A stretch of DNA of 9,653 bases from a bacterium (GCA_021160845.1 JAGHBT010000290.1:1-9653); one strand, 5' to 3'; counted from the stretch's first letter, positions 1 to 6,417 are shown. Made by a program: numbers and translations. Notes: generated by a model from the letters alone, not told the origin.

Positions 1-1
1 G

Positions 2-313
2 ATAAGCGTACACAATCATATAAGGGGGATGAATCCATGGCCCGGTAGCTTTTCGTATTTTAAGGGGAAGTATATCAAGATACAAAATGCTTTGCCGCAC
101 GATATAATTAAGAGAACTGGCTTGCCGGGCACGATTATTCAATCTTCGGATTCGGATCTGGTTGTAACCTGCGGTATTGGAGCCTTAAAGATTACTAAAT
201 TGCAGGTAGAAGGGAAACGAGCTCTAGGTACGGAATCATTTTTAAGAGGGTTTGGCATGAAGGTTGGAGAAAGATTCTCTGGTTTTGACCAAAAGAATTC
301 TTCTGCCGGGTAA
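2..313 (+). CDS. fmt: Methionyl-tRNA formyltransferase, C-terminal part (cut by window start)
   Basis: Fmt transfers a formyl group from 10-formyl-tetrahydrofolate to the methionine on initiator tRNA, in the cytoplasm. Only the last 103 codons are in the window, and the reading frame is open through the left edge. The first visible residues end in IRGMNPWPGSFSYF, which matches the family's conserved RG-NPWPGA-T stretch that joins the catalytic domain to the C-terminal domain. The rest (PGTI, VTCGIGALKI, LQVEGKRAL, FLRGFGMKVGERF) is the C-terminal tRNA-binding beta-barrel with its usual ending. The methionine at base 29 is internal and is not a start. The next gene begins 21 bases after the stop, so the two are probably co-transcribed. 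The catalytic domain is not visible, so activity cannot be judged. Confidence 0.93.
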   Translation: MSVHNHIRGMNPWPGSFSYFKGKYIKIQNALPHDIIKRTGLPGTIIQSSDSDLVVTCGIGALKITKLQVEGKRALGTESFLRGFGMKVGERFSGFDQKNSSAG

Positions 314-334
314 GCTACTCTGGAGATATTTGTT

Positions 335-1087
335 ATGATGAGCGAGAGTAGAAAAAAAGGGTTCTTGAGAAAAGTAGCCTTTTACGCGTTTATAATTATT
401 ACGGCGTTTCTCGTGGGGATAGTAATTTTTAATTCATTTATTATCCCAAAGCTTGTTGGTAGAGGCGATATTGTACTGGTTCCTGAAATAAGAGGGCTTT
501 CTGTTGAATCGGCAAGATCAAAATGCAGTAATGCAGGGTATAATCTCAAGATAACGGCAAGAGAGCATTCAGCGGAAATTCCGGGGGGGGCTATTATCAG
601 TCAAATTCCGCAGCCGGGAGAAGGCTTAAAAGAAAGAAGAACAATTCAGGTAATTGTGAGTGCTGGACAGAAAATGATTGTTGTGCCGGATCTTGAAGGC
701 GAATCCTTAAGGCAGGCATGGCTCACATTGCAGGGAATGGGTATAAGAAGAGGAAAAGTGTCCAGGGTTTTTTCATACAAGGATAGCAAAAATTCAGTGA
801 TTGGGTTATCTCCTTGTGCCGGGTCCGAAGTTCCCGTTGGGTCACAAGTTGATTTACTGTTTTCAATATATGGAATTTCGCGGACCTTTCTTATGCCGGA
901 TCTTGTTGGTATGGATATGCCGTTTGTAAAGGACAGACTCGAAAGATTGGGATTTAAAATAGGGCGTATTGTTAATAAAAGAGCAGAAAATGGTTTTCCA
1001 AATACAATTCTTGCTCAAAGCCCTGTTGTGGGTTCCGCTATCAAGGAAGGGGAAGCTGTTGAAATCACTGTATCAACTGTTAAATGA
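335..1087 (+). CDS. Membrane-anchored protein with three PASTA domains
   Basis: The product has 250 residues: a short basic N-terminus, one hydrophobic membrane segment at about residues 13-36, then three PASTA repeats at about 46-110, 114-179 and 184-248. Each repeat opens with a (V/M)P-(I/L)-G motif (VPEIRG, VPDLEG, MPDLVG). The first and third close with a QxP-type motif and all end in a beta strand. Positive charges before the helix place the repeats outside the cytoplasm. In serine/threonine kinases and some penicillin-binding proteins, PASTA domains bind peptidoglycan fragments or act as spacers. Here there is no kinase, transpeptidase or other catalytic domain, so a cell-wall binding or scaffold role is inference. 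The start at 335 has GGAG at 322-325 about nine bases upstream; a second ATG at 338 is also possible. A run of eight G (583-590) lies in the first repeat. The stop overlaps an ATG (ATGA, 1084-1087) just before rpe. Confidence 0.85.
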   Translation: MMSESRKKGFLRKVAFYAFIIITAFLVGIVIFNSFIIPKLVGRGDIVLVPEIRGLSVESARSKCSNAGYNLKITAREHSAEIPGGAIISQIPQPGEGLKERRTIQVIVSAGQKMIVVPDLEGESLRQAWLTLQGMGIRRGKVSRVFSYKDSKNSVIGLSPCAGSEVPVGSQVDLLFSIYGISRTFLMPDLVGMDMPFVKDRLERLGFKIGRIVNKRAENGFPNTILAQSPVVGSAIKEGEAVEITVSTVK

Positions 1088-1103
1088 TAAAAATGGTGTT
1101 GCT

Positions 1104-1742
1104 GTGGCGCCTTCTCTCCTGGCTGCCGATTTTACTGCTCTGGAAAAGGAGATCAGGGAGGTTGAGGACAGTGGAGCGGATTTTCTACATATCGATGTTA
1201 TGGATGGCCATTTTGTTCCGAATATTTCATTTGGACCTATGATTGTCTCGGCTATTTCTAAACTTGCCAGTGTTCCCATTATCACTCATTTAATGATAAC
1301 AGACCCTAAGCAGTATTCTGAACGATTTATTAAAGCGGGTAGCAGTGTACTTACCTTCCATTTTGAAGCTATGGAATCCGGGCATAGGGATATTGTTGAA
1401 ATGATTCATGACCTCGGATGTGAAGCCGGCCTTGCCGTAAACCCTGACACACCTCTTTCGGCTGTTAAGCATTTGCTCAATGATATTGATCTCTTGTTAG
1501 TTATGAGTGTTTTTCCAGGTTTTGGGGGGAAGGGATTTATTGATGAGGTCCTGGTAAAAATAAAGGAGGCTTCTGATTACAGGGAAAAGCACAATCTGCG
1601 CTATGTAATCGAGGTGGATGGAGGTGTAAAACCTGACAACGCTTCTTCTGTGAGGGAAAACGGGGGGCAGATTCTTGTAGCTGGAACCGCTATTTTTGGA
1701 AGCGAAAACTATAATTCCTCAATATTGGCTATAAGGGGATAA
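1104..1742 (+). CDS. rpe: Ribulose-phosphate 3-epimerase
   Basis: Rpe interconverts ribulose 5-phosphate and xylulose 5-phosphate in the pentose phosphate pathway, using a metal-assisted two-aspartate mechanism in a TIM barrel. From the GTG at 1104 the protein has 212 residues, close to the usual 215-225. It begins APSLLAADF, the conserved N-terminus. Metal and catalytic residues are present: H29 and D31 in HIDVMDGHFVPN, H62 in HLMI, and D172 in EVDGGV. The phosphate-binding ends VMSVFPGFGG and VAGTAIFG are also there, although the usual GFGGQ is GFGGK. The frame stays open upstream to an ATG at 969, but that extension lies inside the PASTA gene and is not Rpe-like. The GTG has no strong ribosome binding site. 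An ATG overlapping the PASTA stop at 1084 would give a better N-terminus (MIKNGVAVAPSLLAADF) with one extra A in the A5 run at 1089-1093. The family call is secure; the start is not. Confidence 0.93.
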   Translation: MAPSLLAADFTALEKEIREVEDSGADFLHIDVMDGHFVPNISFGPMIVSAISKLASVPIITHLMITDPKQYSERFIKAGSSVLTFHFEAMESGHRDIVEMIHDLGCEAGLAVNPDTPLSAVKHLLNDIDLLLVMSVFPGFGGKGFIDEVLVKIKEASDYREKHNLRYVIEVDGGVKPDNASSVRENGGQILVAGTAIFGSENYNSSILAIRG

Positions 1743-1760
1743 TATATACTTTTTGCTTAT

Positions 1761-1789
1761 CTGATTTATGCTTGCTAACGGGCTATAAT
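1761..1789 (+). promoter_or_regulatory. Possible sigma-70 promoter for the ffh operon
   Basis: A perfect -10 hexamer TATAAT lies at 1784-1789, with CTGATT (1761-1766) seventeen bases upstream as a weak -35 (three of six consensus positions). Initiation near 1796 would leave a leader of about 36 bases before ffh. The -10 box lies inside the loop of a putative terminator, so it could be a chance match. Confidence 0.35.
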
Positions 1790-1802
1790 CCTGTTATTTT
1801 TT
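1776..1802 (+). terminator. Probable intrinsic terminator after rpe
   Basis: TAACGGG (1776-1782) can pair with CCTGTTA (1790-1796), giving seven pairs including one G-T, across a seven-base loop. A run of six T (1797-1802) follows directly. It is in the right place to end the fmt / PASTA / rpe transcript. The stem is short and of moderate GC, so termination may be partial. Confidence 0.5.
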
Positions 1803-1820
1803 GATGTTTGTAGAGTCGAT

Positions 1821-1825
1821 AGGAG
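1821..1825 (+). promoter_or_regulatory. Ribosome binding site of ffh
   Basis: AGGAG sits six bases before the TTG at 1832. No in-frame ATG near this position would keep the conserved Ffh N-terminus, so this site decides the start. Confidence 0.75.
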
Positions 1826-1831
1826 ACTGGG

Positions 1832-3154
1832 TTGTTTCAAAGTCTAACCGATAAGTTTTCCCGTGTTTTTAAACAATTACGCGGGCATGGTAAGGTACGT
1901 GAGAAAGATATTCAAGAGGCGATGAAACAGGTTCGCAGAGCCCTTCTTGAAGCTGATGTTAACTATAAAGTTACCAAGGAGTTAGTCGAGCGCCTAAGTG
2001 AAAGATCTCTGGGGCGAAAAGTACTTGACAGTTTGACTCCTGATCAGCAGATAATCAAGATTGTGCATGAAGAACTTGTAAGAGTACTCGGTGGTGAAGT
2101 TTCTCCTTTTCATTTGTCCGGAGCCCCCGCGGGTGTCGTTGTTTGCGGATTGCAGGGTGCGGGTAAAACGAGTTTTGTAGCCAAACTCGCGGTTTCTTTG
2201 AAAAGTAAGGGAAGGAAGCCTCTTCTTGTCGCCGCGGATGTGCATCGTCTTGCCGCTGTAAAGCAACTTTGTGTTCTTGCTGAGCAGTCTGGAATTTCCG
2301 TGTATGCCCCTGGGGTGGATGTTCCGGCAGAGAAAATTGTCAGGGATGCCGTTAAGAAAGCGAAAAAGGAATTTTACGATACCCTAATTGTGGATACAGC
2401 CGGCAGACTGCATATTGACAGAGAGATGATGGATGAGTTGAAAGCTATAAAGGAAGAAATACATCCCGAAGAAACATTACTGGTACTTGATAGCATGGCT
2501 GGCCAGGAAGCTGTTAATGTAGCTGGAAAGTTTAAGGAAGAAATTGATTTTAGCGGAATTGTACTGAGTAAACTCGATGGAGATGCCAGGGGTGGCGCCG
2601 CTCTCTCTGTTACGGCTGTAACCGGAATGCCGGTTAAATTTATAACTGTCGGGGAGAATATAGCCGATCTGGAAAGATTTTATCCTGACAGAATGGCTGG
2701 AAGAATTCTTGGGATGGGTGATGTTTTATCTCTGGTCGAAAAAGCTCAGGATGCCATGGATGAAGAAAAAGTGAAGGAGCTGGAACGCAAACTCAGAAAA
2801 AACGCTTTTACTTTGGAAGATTTTTTAGATCAACTTCAGAGGCTGAAGAAGATGGGTTCTATCGAGCAGCTTGCCGCCATGATTCCTGGGTTGAAGAGTA
2901 GAGTTTCTCAAACGGGAGTTGATGAAGACAGGATAAAAAAAATAGAAGCAATAATAAAATCAATGACTTTGGAAGAAAGACAGTCAGCACAAATTATAAA
3001 CGGTTCTCGTCGAAAGAGGATCGCAAGTGGCAGTGGAAGCAGTTTGCGGGAAGTTAATAGTTTGCTTAAGCAATTTTCGGAAATGAAGAAAATGGTCAAA
3101 AATTTTTCTAAGTTGACTAGAGGAGGGAACCCTATGGGGTTTCCCTTGAATTAA
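1832..3154 (+). CDS. ffh: Signal recognition particle GTPase Ffh
   Basis: Ffh binds 4.5S RNA and hydrophobic signal sequences on nascent chains, and docks with FtsY at the membrane to deliver inner-membrane and secreted proteins. The 440 residues show the N domain helices (about 1-90) and then the G domain: P-loop GLQGAGKTS (106-114), DTAGR (188-192), and the SKLD/DARGGAAL guanine-specificity and closing loop (246-258). The M domain has the 4.5S RNA-binding GSRRKRIASGSG near 391-402 and a short methionine-containing tail. Two positions differ from the usual form: the P-loop has GAGKTS rather than GSGKTT, and the DxxRPAA loop reads DVHRLAA (136-142). The start is TTG at 1832, six bases after AGGAG (1821-1825), and gives a normal N-terminus (MFQSLTDKFSRVF). 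It is the first gene of the ribosomal/tRNA-modification cluster that follows. Confidence 0.97.
   Translation: MFQSLTDKFSRVFKQLRGHGKVREKDIQEAMKQVRRALLEADVNYKVTKELVERLSERSLGRKVLDSLTPDQQIIKIVHEELVRVLGGEVSPFHLSGAPAGVVVCGLQGAGKTSFVAKLAVSLKSKGRKPLLVAADVHRLAAVKQLCVLAEQSGISVYAPGVDVPAEKIVRDAVKKAKKEFYDTLIVDTAGRLHIDREMMDELKAIKEEIHPEETLLVLDSMAGQEAVNVAGKFKEEIDFSGIVLSKLDGDARGGAALSVTAVTGMPVKFITVGENIADLERFYPDRMAGRILGMGDVLSLVEKAQDAMDEEKVKELERKLRKNAFTLEDFLDQLQRLKKMGSIEQLAAMIPGLKSRVSQTGVDEDRIKKIEAIIKSMTLEERQSAQIINGSRRKRIASGSGSSLREVNSLLKQFSEMKKMVKNFSKLTRGGNPMGFPLN
3123..3147 (+). other. Hairpin overlapping the end of ffh, upstream of rpsP
   Basis: GGGAACCC (3125-3132) pairs with GGGTTTCCC (3137-3145) around a TATG loop with a single bulged T. 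Flanking bases 3123-3124 and 3146-3147 add an A-T and a G-T pair. The stem lies in the last codons of ffh, 22 bases before the rpsP ribosome binding site. No T run follows, so it is not a standard terminator. It could be an RNA-processing or stability element that sets the Ffh to bS16 ratio, but that is inference. Confidence 0.4.
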
Positions 3155-3168
3155 TTTTCAGTTTAAAT

Positions 3169-3173
3169 GGAGG
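3169..3173 (+). promoter_or_regulatory. Ribosome binding site of rpsP
   Basis: GGAGG lies six bases before the TTG at 3180. It supports TTG as the real start, giving the normal bS16 N-terminus MSVKIRMRRMG. Confidence 0.75.
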
Positions 3174-3179
3174 TAGGAT

Positions 3180-3776
3180 TTGTCTGTTAAAATCAGAATG
3201 AGAAGGATGGGTAAGAAAAAGAAGCCTTTCTACCGTCTCGTTGCCGCTGATTCAAGGATGGCCAGAGACGGGCGTTTCATTGAGATGTTGGGACACTATG
3301 ACCCGCTAACCGACCCCGAAGATGTCAAGCTTGATTATGATAAAATTTTTAAATGGCTTGATAGGGGAGCGGAACTGTCAGACAATGTGTCAAGTTTGTT
3401 TCGTAGGGTTGGGCTTCTTGAAAGATGGAGGCTTCTCAAAGAGGGTGTCAAAATTACCGAGCTTGATGCTGTAATTCAATTGAGAAGAGAAAAACAACCG
3501 GCAAGAAAGCCAAAAGCGGAAGAACCGAAAAAGGCTGAAGGGGAACCAAAGGAAGGTGAACCGGAGAAAGAAAAGGAAACAAAAAAATCGGTTAAGACTG
3601 AAGAAGTTGAGAAGGTCGATGCAGAAGACGAAAAGGAAGGCGAAAAGGAAACCGAAAAGGTCAAAGCGGGAGAGGAAAAGAAAGTAGAAATAAAAGAAAT
3701 CGACGATAAGCTATCAGAAACCACCGAGGATTCTGAAAAACTTTCCGAAGATAAAGATGAAAAAAAAGAAAGCTAA
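3180..3776 (+). CDS. rpsP: Small ribosomal subunit protein bS16 with long charged tail
   Basis: bS16 binds 16S rRNA and is needed for assembly of the 30S body. Residues 1 to about 85 are typical: MSVKIRMRRMGKKKKPFYRL, DSRMARDGRFIEMLGHYDPL, and the helix around KIFKWLDRGAELSDNV. The usual protein is 75-90 residues, but this one has 198. From about residue 101 the tail is almost all Lys, Glu and Asp with scattered Pro, Ala, Ser and Thr. It is likely disordered or helical, and it makes the coding strand strongly purine-rich. Long E/K/A-rich bS16 tails are known in Bacteroidetes, which hints at a related lineage. The role of the tail is unknown. The start is TTG with a strong GGAGG site. The frame runs unbroken from core to tail, so the tail is not an obvious frameshift product. 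Confidence 0.95.
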   Translation: MSVKIRMRRMGKKKKPFYRLVAADSRMARDGRFIEMLGHYDPLTDPEDVKLDYDKIFKWLDRGAELSDNVSSLFRRVGLLERWRLLKEGVKITELDAVIQLRREKQPARKPKAEEPKKAEGEPKEGEPEKEKETKKSVKTEEVEKVDAEDEKEGEKETEKVKAGEEKKVEIKEIDDKLSETTEDSEKLSEDKDEKKES

Positions 3777-3829
3777 TTTCCTTCTTTGCTTATTTACGGT
3801 TGACTCTTTTGAAAGGAATATGAAATTTT

Positions 3830-4075
3830 ATGAGTGTTGAAAAAATTAAAAGTATGGTTCACGATTTAGCGGCTATGCTTGTGGATGAACCTGGTAAAAT
3901 AACAATAATTGAAGAAGAACGAAATAACGCTATTATTGTAGTAATTTCAGTTGCTAAGGATGATGTAGGTAAAATTATTGGAAAGAATGGGCAAACAGCG
4001 AAGGCTTTGAGAGCGCTTGTTAATGCAGTCTCTACGCGTATGGGAGAAAAAGTTCTTCTGGAGATTAGAGAATAG
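3830..4075 (+). CDS. khpA: KhpA-like KH-domain RNA-binding protein
   Basis: This is a small cytoplasmic RNA-binding protein of 81 residues made of a single KH domain. The GxxG loop is GKNG (51-54) within GKIIGKNGQTAKALR, and the C-terminal strand is VLLEIRE. The length and the position between rpsP and rimM are typical of the KhpA (YlqC) family. In Gram-positive bacteria KhpA pairs with KhpB/Jag and affects cell division and RNA regulation; no KhpB gene is visible here. The start at 3830 has AAGGA (3813-3817) upstream at a rather long spacing of twelve bases. An ATG at 3820 is out of frame. Confidence 0.93.
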   Translation: MSVEKIKSMVHDLAAMLVDEPGKITIIEEERNNAIIVVISVAKDDVGKIIGKNGQTAKALRALVNAVSTRMGEKVLLEIRE

Positions 4076-4095
4076 TACGGATGTGAACAGTTATT

Positions 4096-4611
4096 ATGGG
4101 AGAATTTACCAATCTTGGAGAGATTGTTAAAACAGTTGGGTTGAAAGGGGAGGTCAAGCTTTTGCCCGCCTCGGGGTTTTGGAGTGATGCTCTTAAAGAT
4201 GGGGGAATATATCTGGTTTCTTCCGATATGATCCGAAGATTAGTTAAAGTCGAAAAATTCAGGAAAAAGGGTGGGGCATATGTAATTAAACTCGATTCTC
4301 TTGAATCGATTGAAGATGCTGAACTGGTGGTTGGGAAAAGACTTGAATTATCAATGGATGAAGTTGATTTGGAACCTCGGGAGTTGGGATTGTCGGGTAA
4401 GTTGACAGGGATGAAAGTATTTCTGAAGGATGGCGAGTTGCTGGGTGGTGTTGTTGAACTTCTTGAATCGGGAAGACAGGACCGTTTGATTGTAAAAGGA
4501 AAGAGGAGTTTTATGATCCCTTATGTCCCCAGTATTGTAATTGAAGTGGATTATGATAACGGGAGGATTGAAATTGATCCCCCTGAAGGTTTGCTTGAAC
4601 TTGAATGGTGA
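4096..4611 (+). CDS. rimM: 16S rRNA processing protein RimM
   Basis: RimM is a 30S assembly factor that binds ribosomal protein uS19 and helps mature the 3' domain of 16S rRNA. The 171 residues have the N-terminal RimM barrel, opening GEIVKTVGLKGEVKLLP, and a C-terminal PRC-barrel from about residue 100. The C-terminal motif IPYVPSIV followed by EIDPPEGLLEL is the family ending. An in-frame TGA at 4084-4086 lies just upstream, so 4096 is the first possible ATG, even though the bases before it show no clear Shine-Dalgarno site. It is 20 bases after khpA and 9 bases before trmD, so translation is probably coupled within the operon. Confidence 0.95.
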   Translation: MGEFTNLGEIVKTVGLKGEVKLLPASGFWSDALKDGGIYLVSSDMIRRLVKVEKFRKKGGAYVIKLDSLESIEDAELVVGKRLELSMDEVDLEPRELGLSGKLTGMKVFLKDGELLGGVVELLESGRQDRLIVKGKRSFMIPYVPSIVIEVDYDNGRIEIDPPEGLLELEW

Positions 4612-4620
4612 ATTGCAGTT

Positions 4621-5322
4621 ATGATTAACATTTCTTTTATAACGATTTTTCCCGAGATGTTTGACGGTGTTTTAACTACCGGAGTTTTTGGCGTAGCATC
4701 GAAAAATGGTTTGGCGGAATATACGGTTGTAAACCTCAGAGACTTCGCTGTTGACAACCATGGATCTGTTGATGACTATCCGTACGGTGGCGGACCGGGA
4801 ATGATTCTTATGGCTTCTCCAATCGTTGAAGCAGTAGAACGAGTTGTTGGTGAAGATGGCAAGGAGGATACAGCAGTAGTTTTATTATCACCTTTCGGCA
4901 AGACCCTCAACCAGGACACAGCAAGCAAACTGGCTGAAAAAAAGAGGGTTGTTTTTATATGCGGGCGTTACAAGGGGGTTGATGAACGTGTTAATGATAT
5001 TATTGTGACTGACAGTATTTCAATAGGTGAGTTTGTACTCAGCGGGGGAGAATTGCCGGCAATGATTGTCGCTGATGCAGTAATCCGTTATATCCCCGGG
5101 GTGTTAGGTGACGAGATGTCAAGGGATACGGATTCGTTTTCATCTCTGAAAGGAAGAGATTATCTTGATAGCGCGTATTATACAAGACCTAAGGAATTTA
5201 GAGGGTTGCGAGTCCCTGAGGTATTAATGTCTGGTAATCATAAGAAAATAGAGGAGTGGAGGGAGCAATCTTCGAGAGATCGGACATTGCGTTACCGGAA
5301 TGAAATTAAGAAGCAAGTATAA
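4621..5322 (+). CDS. trmD: tRNA (guanine-37-N1)-methyltransferase TrmD
   Basis: TrmD uses S-adenosylmethionine to make m1G37 next to the anticodon in tRNAs reading CNN codons, which prevents +1 frameshifting. It is an essential homodimer of the knotted SPOUT class. The 233 residues show the family motifs: ITIFPEMF, DDYPYGGGPGM (51-61), CGRYKGVDERV (114-124), the knot segment SIGEFVLSGGELPAM (134-148), RYIPGVLG, and YTRP/FRG/VPEVLMSGNH at the C-terminal domain. By alignment with the Escherichia coli enzyme, R156 and D171 match its R154 and catalytic D169. The usual D-HR-VDD segment reads DNHGSVDD here, so the arginine at that point is replaced by glycine. The length is slightly below the common 240-255. 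Confidence 0.96.
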   Translation: MINISFITIFPEMFDGVLTTGVFGVASKNGLAEYTVVNLRDFAVDNHGSVDDYPYGGGPGMILMASPIVEAVERVVGEDGKEDTAVVLLSPFGKTLNQDTASKLAEKKRVVFICGRYKGVDERVNDIIVTDSISIGEFVLSGGELPAMIVADAVIRYIPGVLGDEMSRDTDSFSSLKGRDYLDSAYYTRPKEFRGLRVPEVLMSGNHKKIEEWREQSSRDRTLRYRNEIKKQV

Positions 5323-5436
5323 ATGAATCTTTAATATTATTTTTTTATTACCACAGTTTTGAAAATTCGGAGATCAGAAACGGTTTTATATTCTGAGTGT
5401 AATTATGGAGAGCATAATAAGTGATAAGGAGGCATA
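5323..5436 (+). promoter_or_regulatory. Leader between trmD and rplS
   Basis: This is the longest gap inside the cluster (114 bases) and has no ORF. It starts AT-rich with a T7 run. Near its 3' end is a small hairpin, ATTATG (5402-5407) with CATAAT (5413-5418) and loop GAGAG. A strong AAGGAGG (5426-5432) then lies four bases before the rplS ATG. Autoregulatory leaders of rplS are known in some phyla (L19 leader families), so a control region is possible, but I cannot match this to a known one. Confidence 0.35.
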
Positions 5437-5781
5437 ATGGATATTCTGAATCAGGTATCTGCGGGGCAAATGAGAGACGAGTTGCCGAAATTTAATGTTG
5501 GCGATACGGTAAGTTTGCAGGTGAAGGTTAGAGAAGGCGGCAATGTTAGAAACCAAAAATTTCAGGGCATTGTGATACAGCGGCGTGGAGCCGGTGGTGG
5601 CGCAACCTTTACAGTACGTAAGATAAGCCAGGGAATAGGCGTGGAACGTATATTCCCACTTCACTCGCCTAATCTAACATCTCTAAAAGTGATTAGAAGA
5701 GGATGTGTTAAAAGGGCAAAACTTTATTACCTGCGTGACTTAAGAGGAAAAGCAGCACGAGTTAAGGAAAAGAAGAAATAG
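5437..5781 (+). CDS. rplS: Large ribosomal subunit protein bL19
   Basis: bL19 sits at the 30S-50S interface of the ribosome. The 114 residues match the family in length and motifs: an N-terminal helix, FNVGDTVSLQVKVREGG, the signature KFQGIVIQRRGAGGGATFTVRKISQGIGVER read along residues of the SH3-like barrel, FPLHSPNL, and a basic C-terminus rich in KRAKLYYLRDLRGKAARV. The start is well supported by AAGGAGG just upstream. It is separated from trmD by a 114-base leader but only two bases from rnhB, so rplS and rnhB are probably translated from the same message. Confidence 0.97.
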   Translation: MDILNQVSAGQMRDELPKFNVGDTVSLQVKVREGGNVRNQKFQGIVIQRRGAGGGATFTVRKISQGIGVERIFPLHSPNLTSLKVIRRGCVKRAKLYYLRDLRGKAARVKEKKK

Positions 5782-5783
5782 AG

Positions 5784-6410
5784 ATGAGAAATAGCGTTGC
5801 CAACCGGAATTCCTGCACGGAATTATTATCCTTTGACAATGATATAAAGCGTAGTGTTAGGGGTAATCTGGCTGGTGTGGATGAAGCGGGACGCGGTGCT
5901 CTTGCGGGTCCTGTTGTTGCCGCGGCCCTTATTTGTGATTTTCATGAGGAGTTGTCCGGTGTAAGAGACAGTAAACTCCTGAGTGAGAAGCGGAGAGAGA
6001 AGCTCTATGAAATAATAATGGATAGGTGTGTGTGTGTTAATTTGGGAATAATAGGGCCGGAGGTTATTGACACTATAAATATACTTAACGCTACATTGGT
6101 TGCTATGAAAGAGGCTGTTGAGGGGTTGATGATCTCCGCTGATTTTGTCATTGTGGACGGCAGGGATGTTCCTGAGATTGAAACTCGGGCTGAGTCGGTA
6201 ATAGGAGGTGATGGAAAAAGTTTTATTATCGCGGCTTCCTCTATTGTCGCTAAGGTCACACGGGATAGAATAATGAGAGAGTTTGGACGAATATATCCGG
6301 ATTATAATTTTATCGCCAACAAGGGTTATGGGACGAAAGAACACATAAGTGTATTGAAAAAAAAAGGCGATTCGAAGATTCATAGGAAAAGCTTCAAGTG
6401 GTCGGGGTGA
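5784..6410 (+). CDS. rnhB: Ribonuclease HII
   Basis: RNase HII cuts the RNA strand of RNA-DNA hybrids and nicks at single ribonucleotides in DNA, starting ribonucleotide excision repair. The 208 residues carry GVDEAGRGALAGPV (D33, E34), the DSKLLSEKRRE motif, INILNATLVAM, IVDG (D125) and GGDGKSFIIAASSIVAKVTRD (D143), then YGTKEH and the basic tail. The four acidic metal-binding residues D33, E34, D125 and D143 are all present. About 30 residues precede the first motif, slightly more than in many homologues. The ATG lies two bases after the rplS stop. A run of nine A (6357-6365) encodes three lysines near the C-terminus. Confidence 0.95.
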   Translation: MRNSVANRNSCTELLSFDNDIKRSVRGNLAGVDEAGRGALAGPVVAAALICDFHEELSGVRDSKLLSEKRREKLYEIIMDRCVCVNLGIIGPEVIDTINILNATLVAMKEAVEGLMISADFVIVDGRDVPEIETRAESVIGGDGKSFIIAASSIVAKVTRDRIMREFGRIYPDYNFIANKGYGTKEHISVLKKKGDSKIHRKSFKWSG

Positions 6411-6417
6411 TTAGTGT

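Noticed and set aside
969..1103. N-terminal extension of Rpe from the ATG at 969
   Set aside because: The extra residues lie in another frame of the PASTA gene and do not resemble Rpe; the family N-terminus begins near 1104.
3476..3724. An 82-codon Ser/Phe-rich frame on the - strand
   Set aside because: It is the complement of the purine-rich Lys/Glu tail of bS16, which removes stops on the other strand.
3800..3828. Promoter before khpA beginning TTGACT
   Set aside because: The -35 is good but no acceptable -10 occurs at 16-18 bases.
5359..5392. Promoter before rplS (TTGAAA and TATATT)
   Set aside because: The spacing is 22 bases, too long for a normal sigma-70 promoter, and no better -10 lies at 16-18 bases.
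5826..6383. A 185-codon open frame on the - strand across rnhB
   Set aside because: It is fully antisense to a clearly conserved gene, its product has no recognisable motif, and its composition follows the codon pattern of rnhB.
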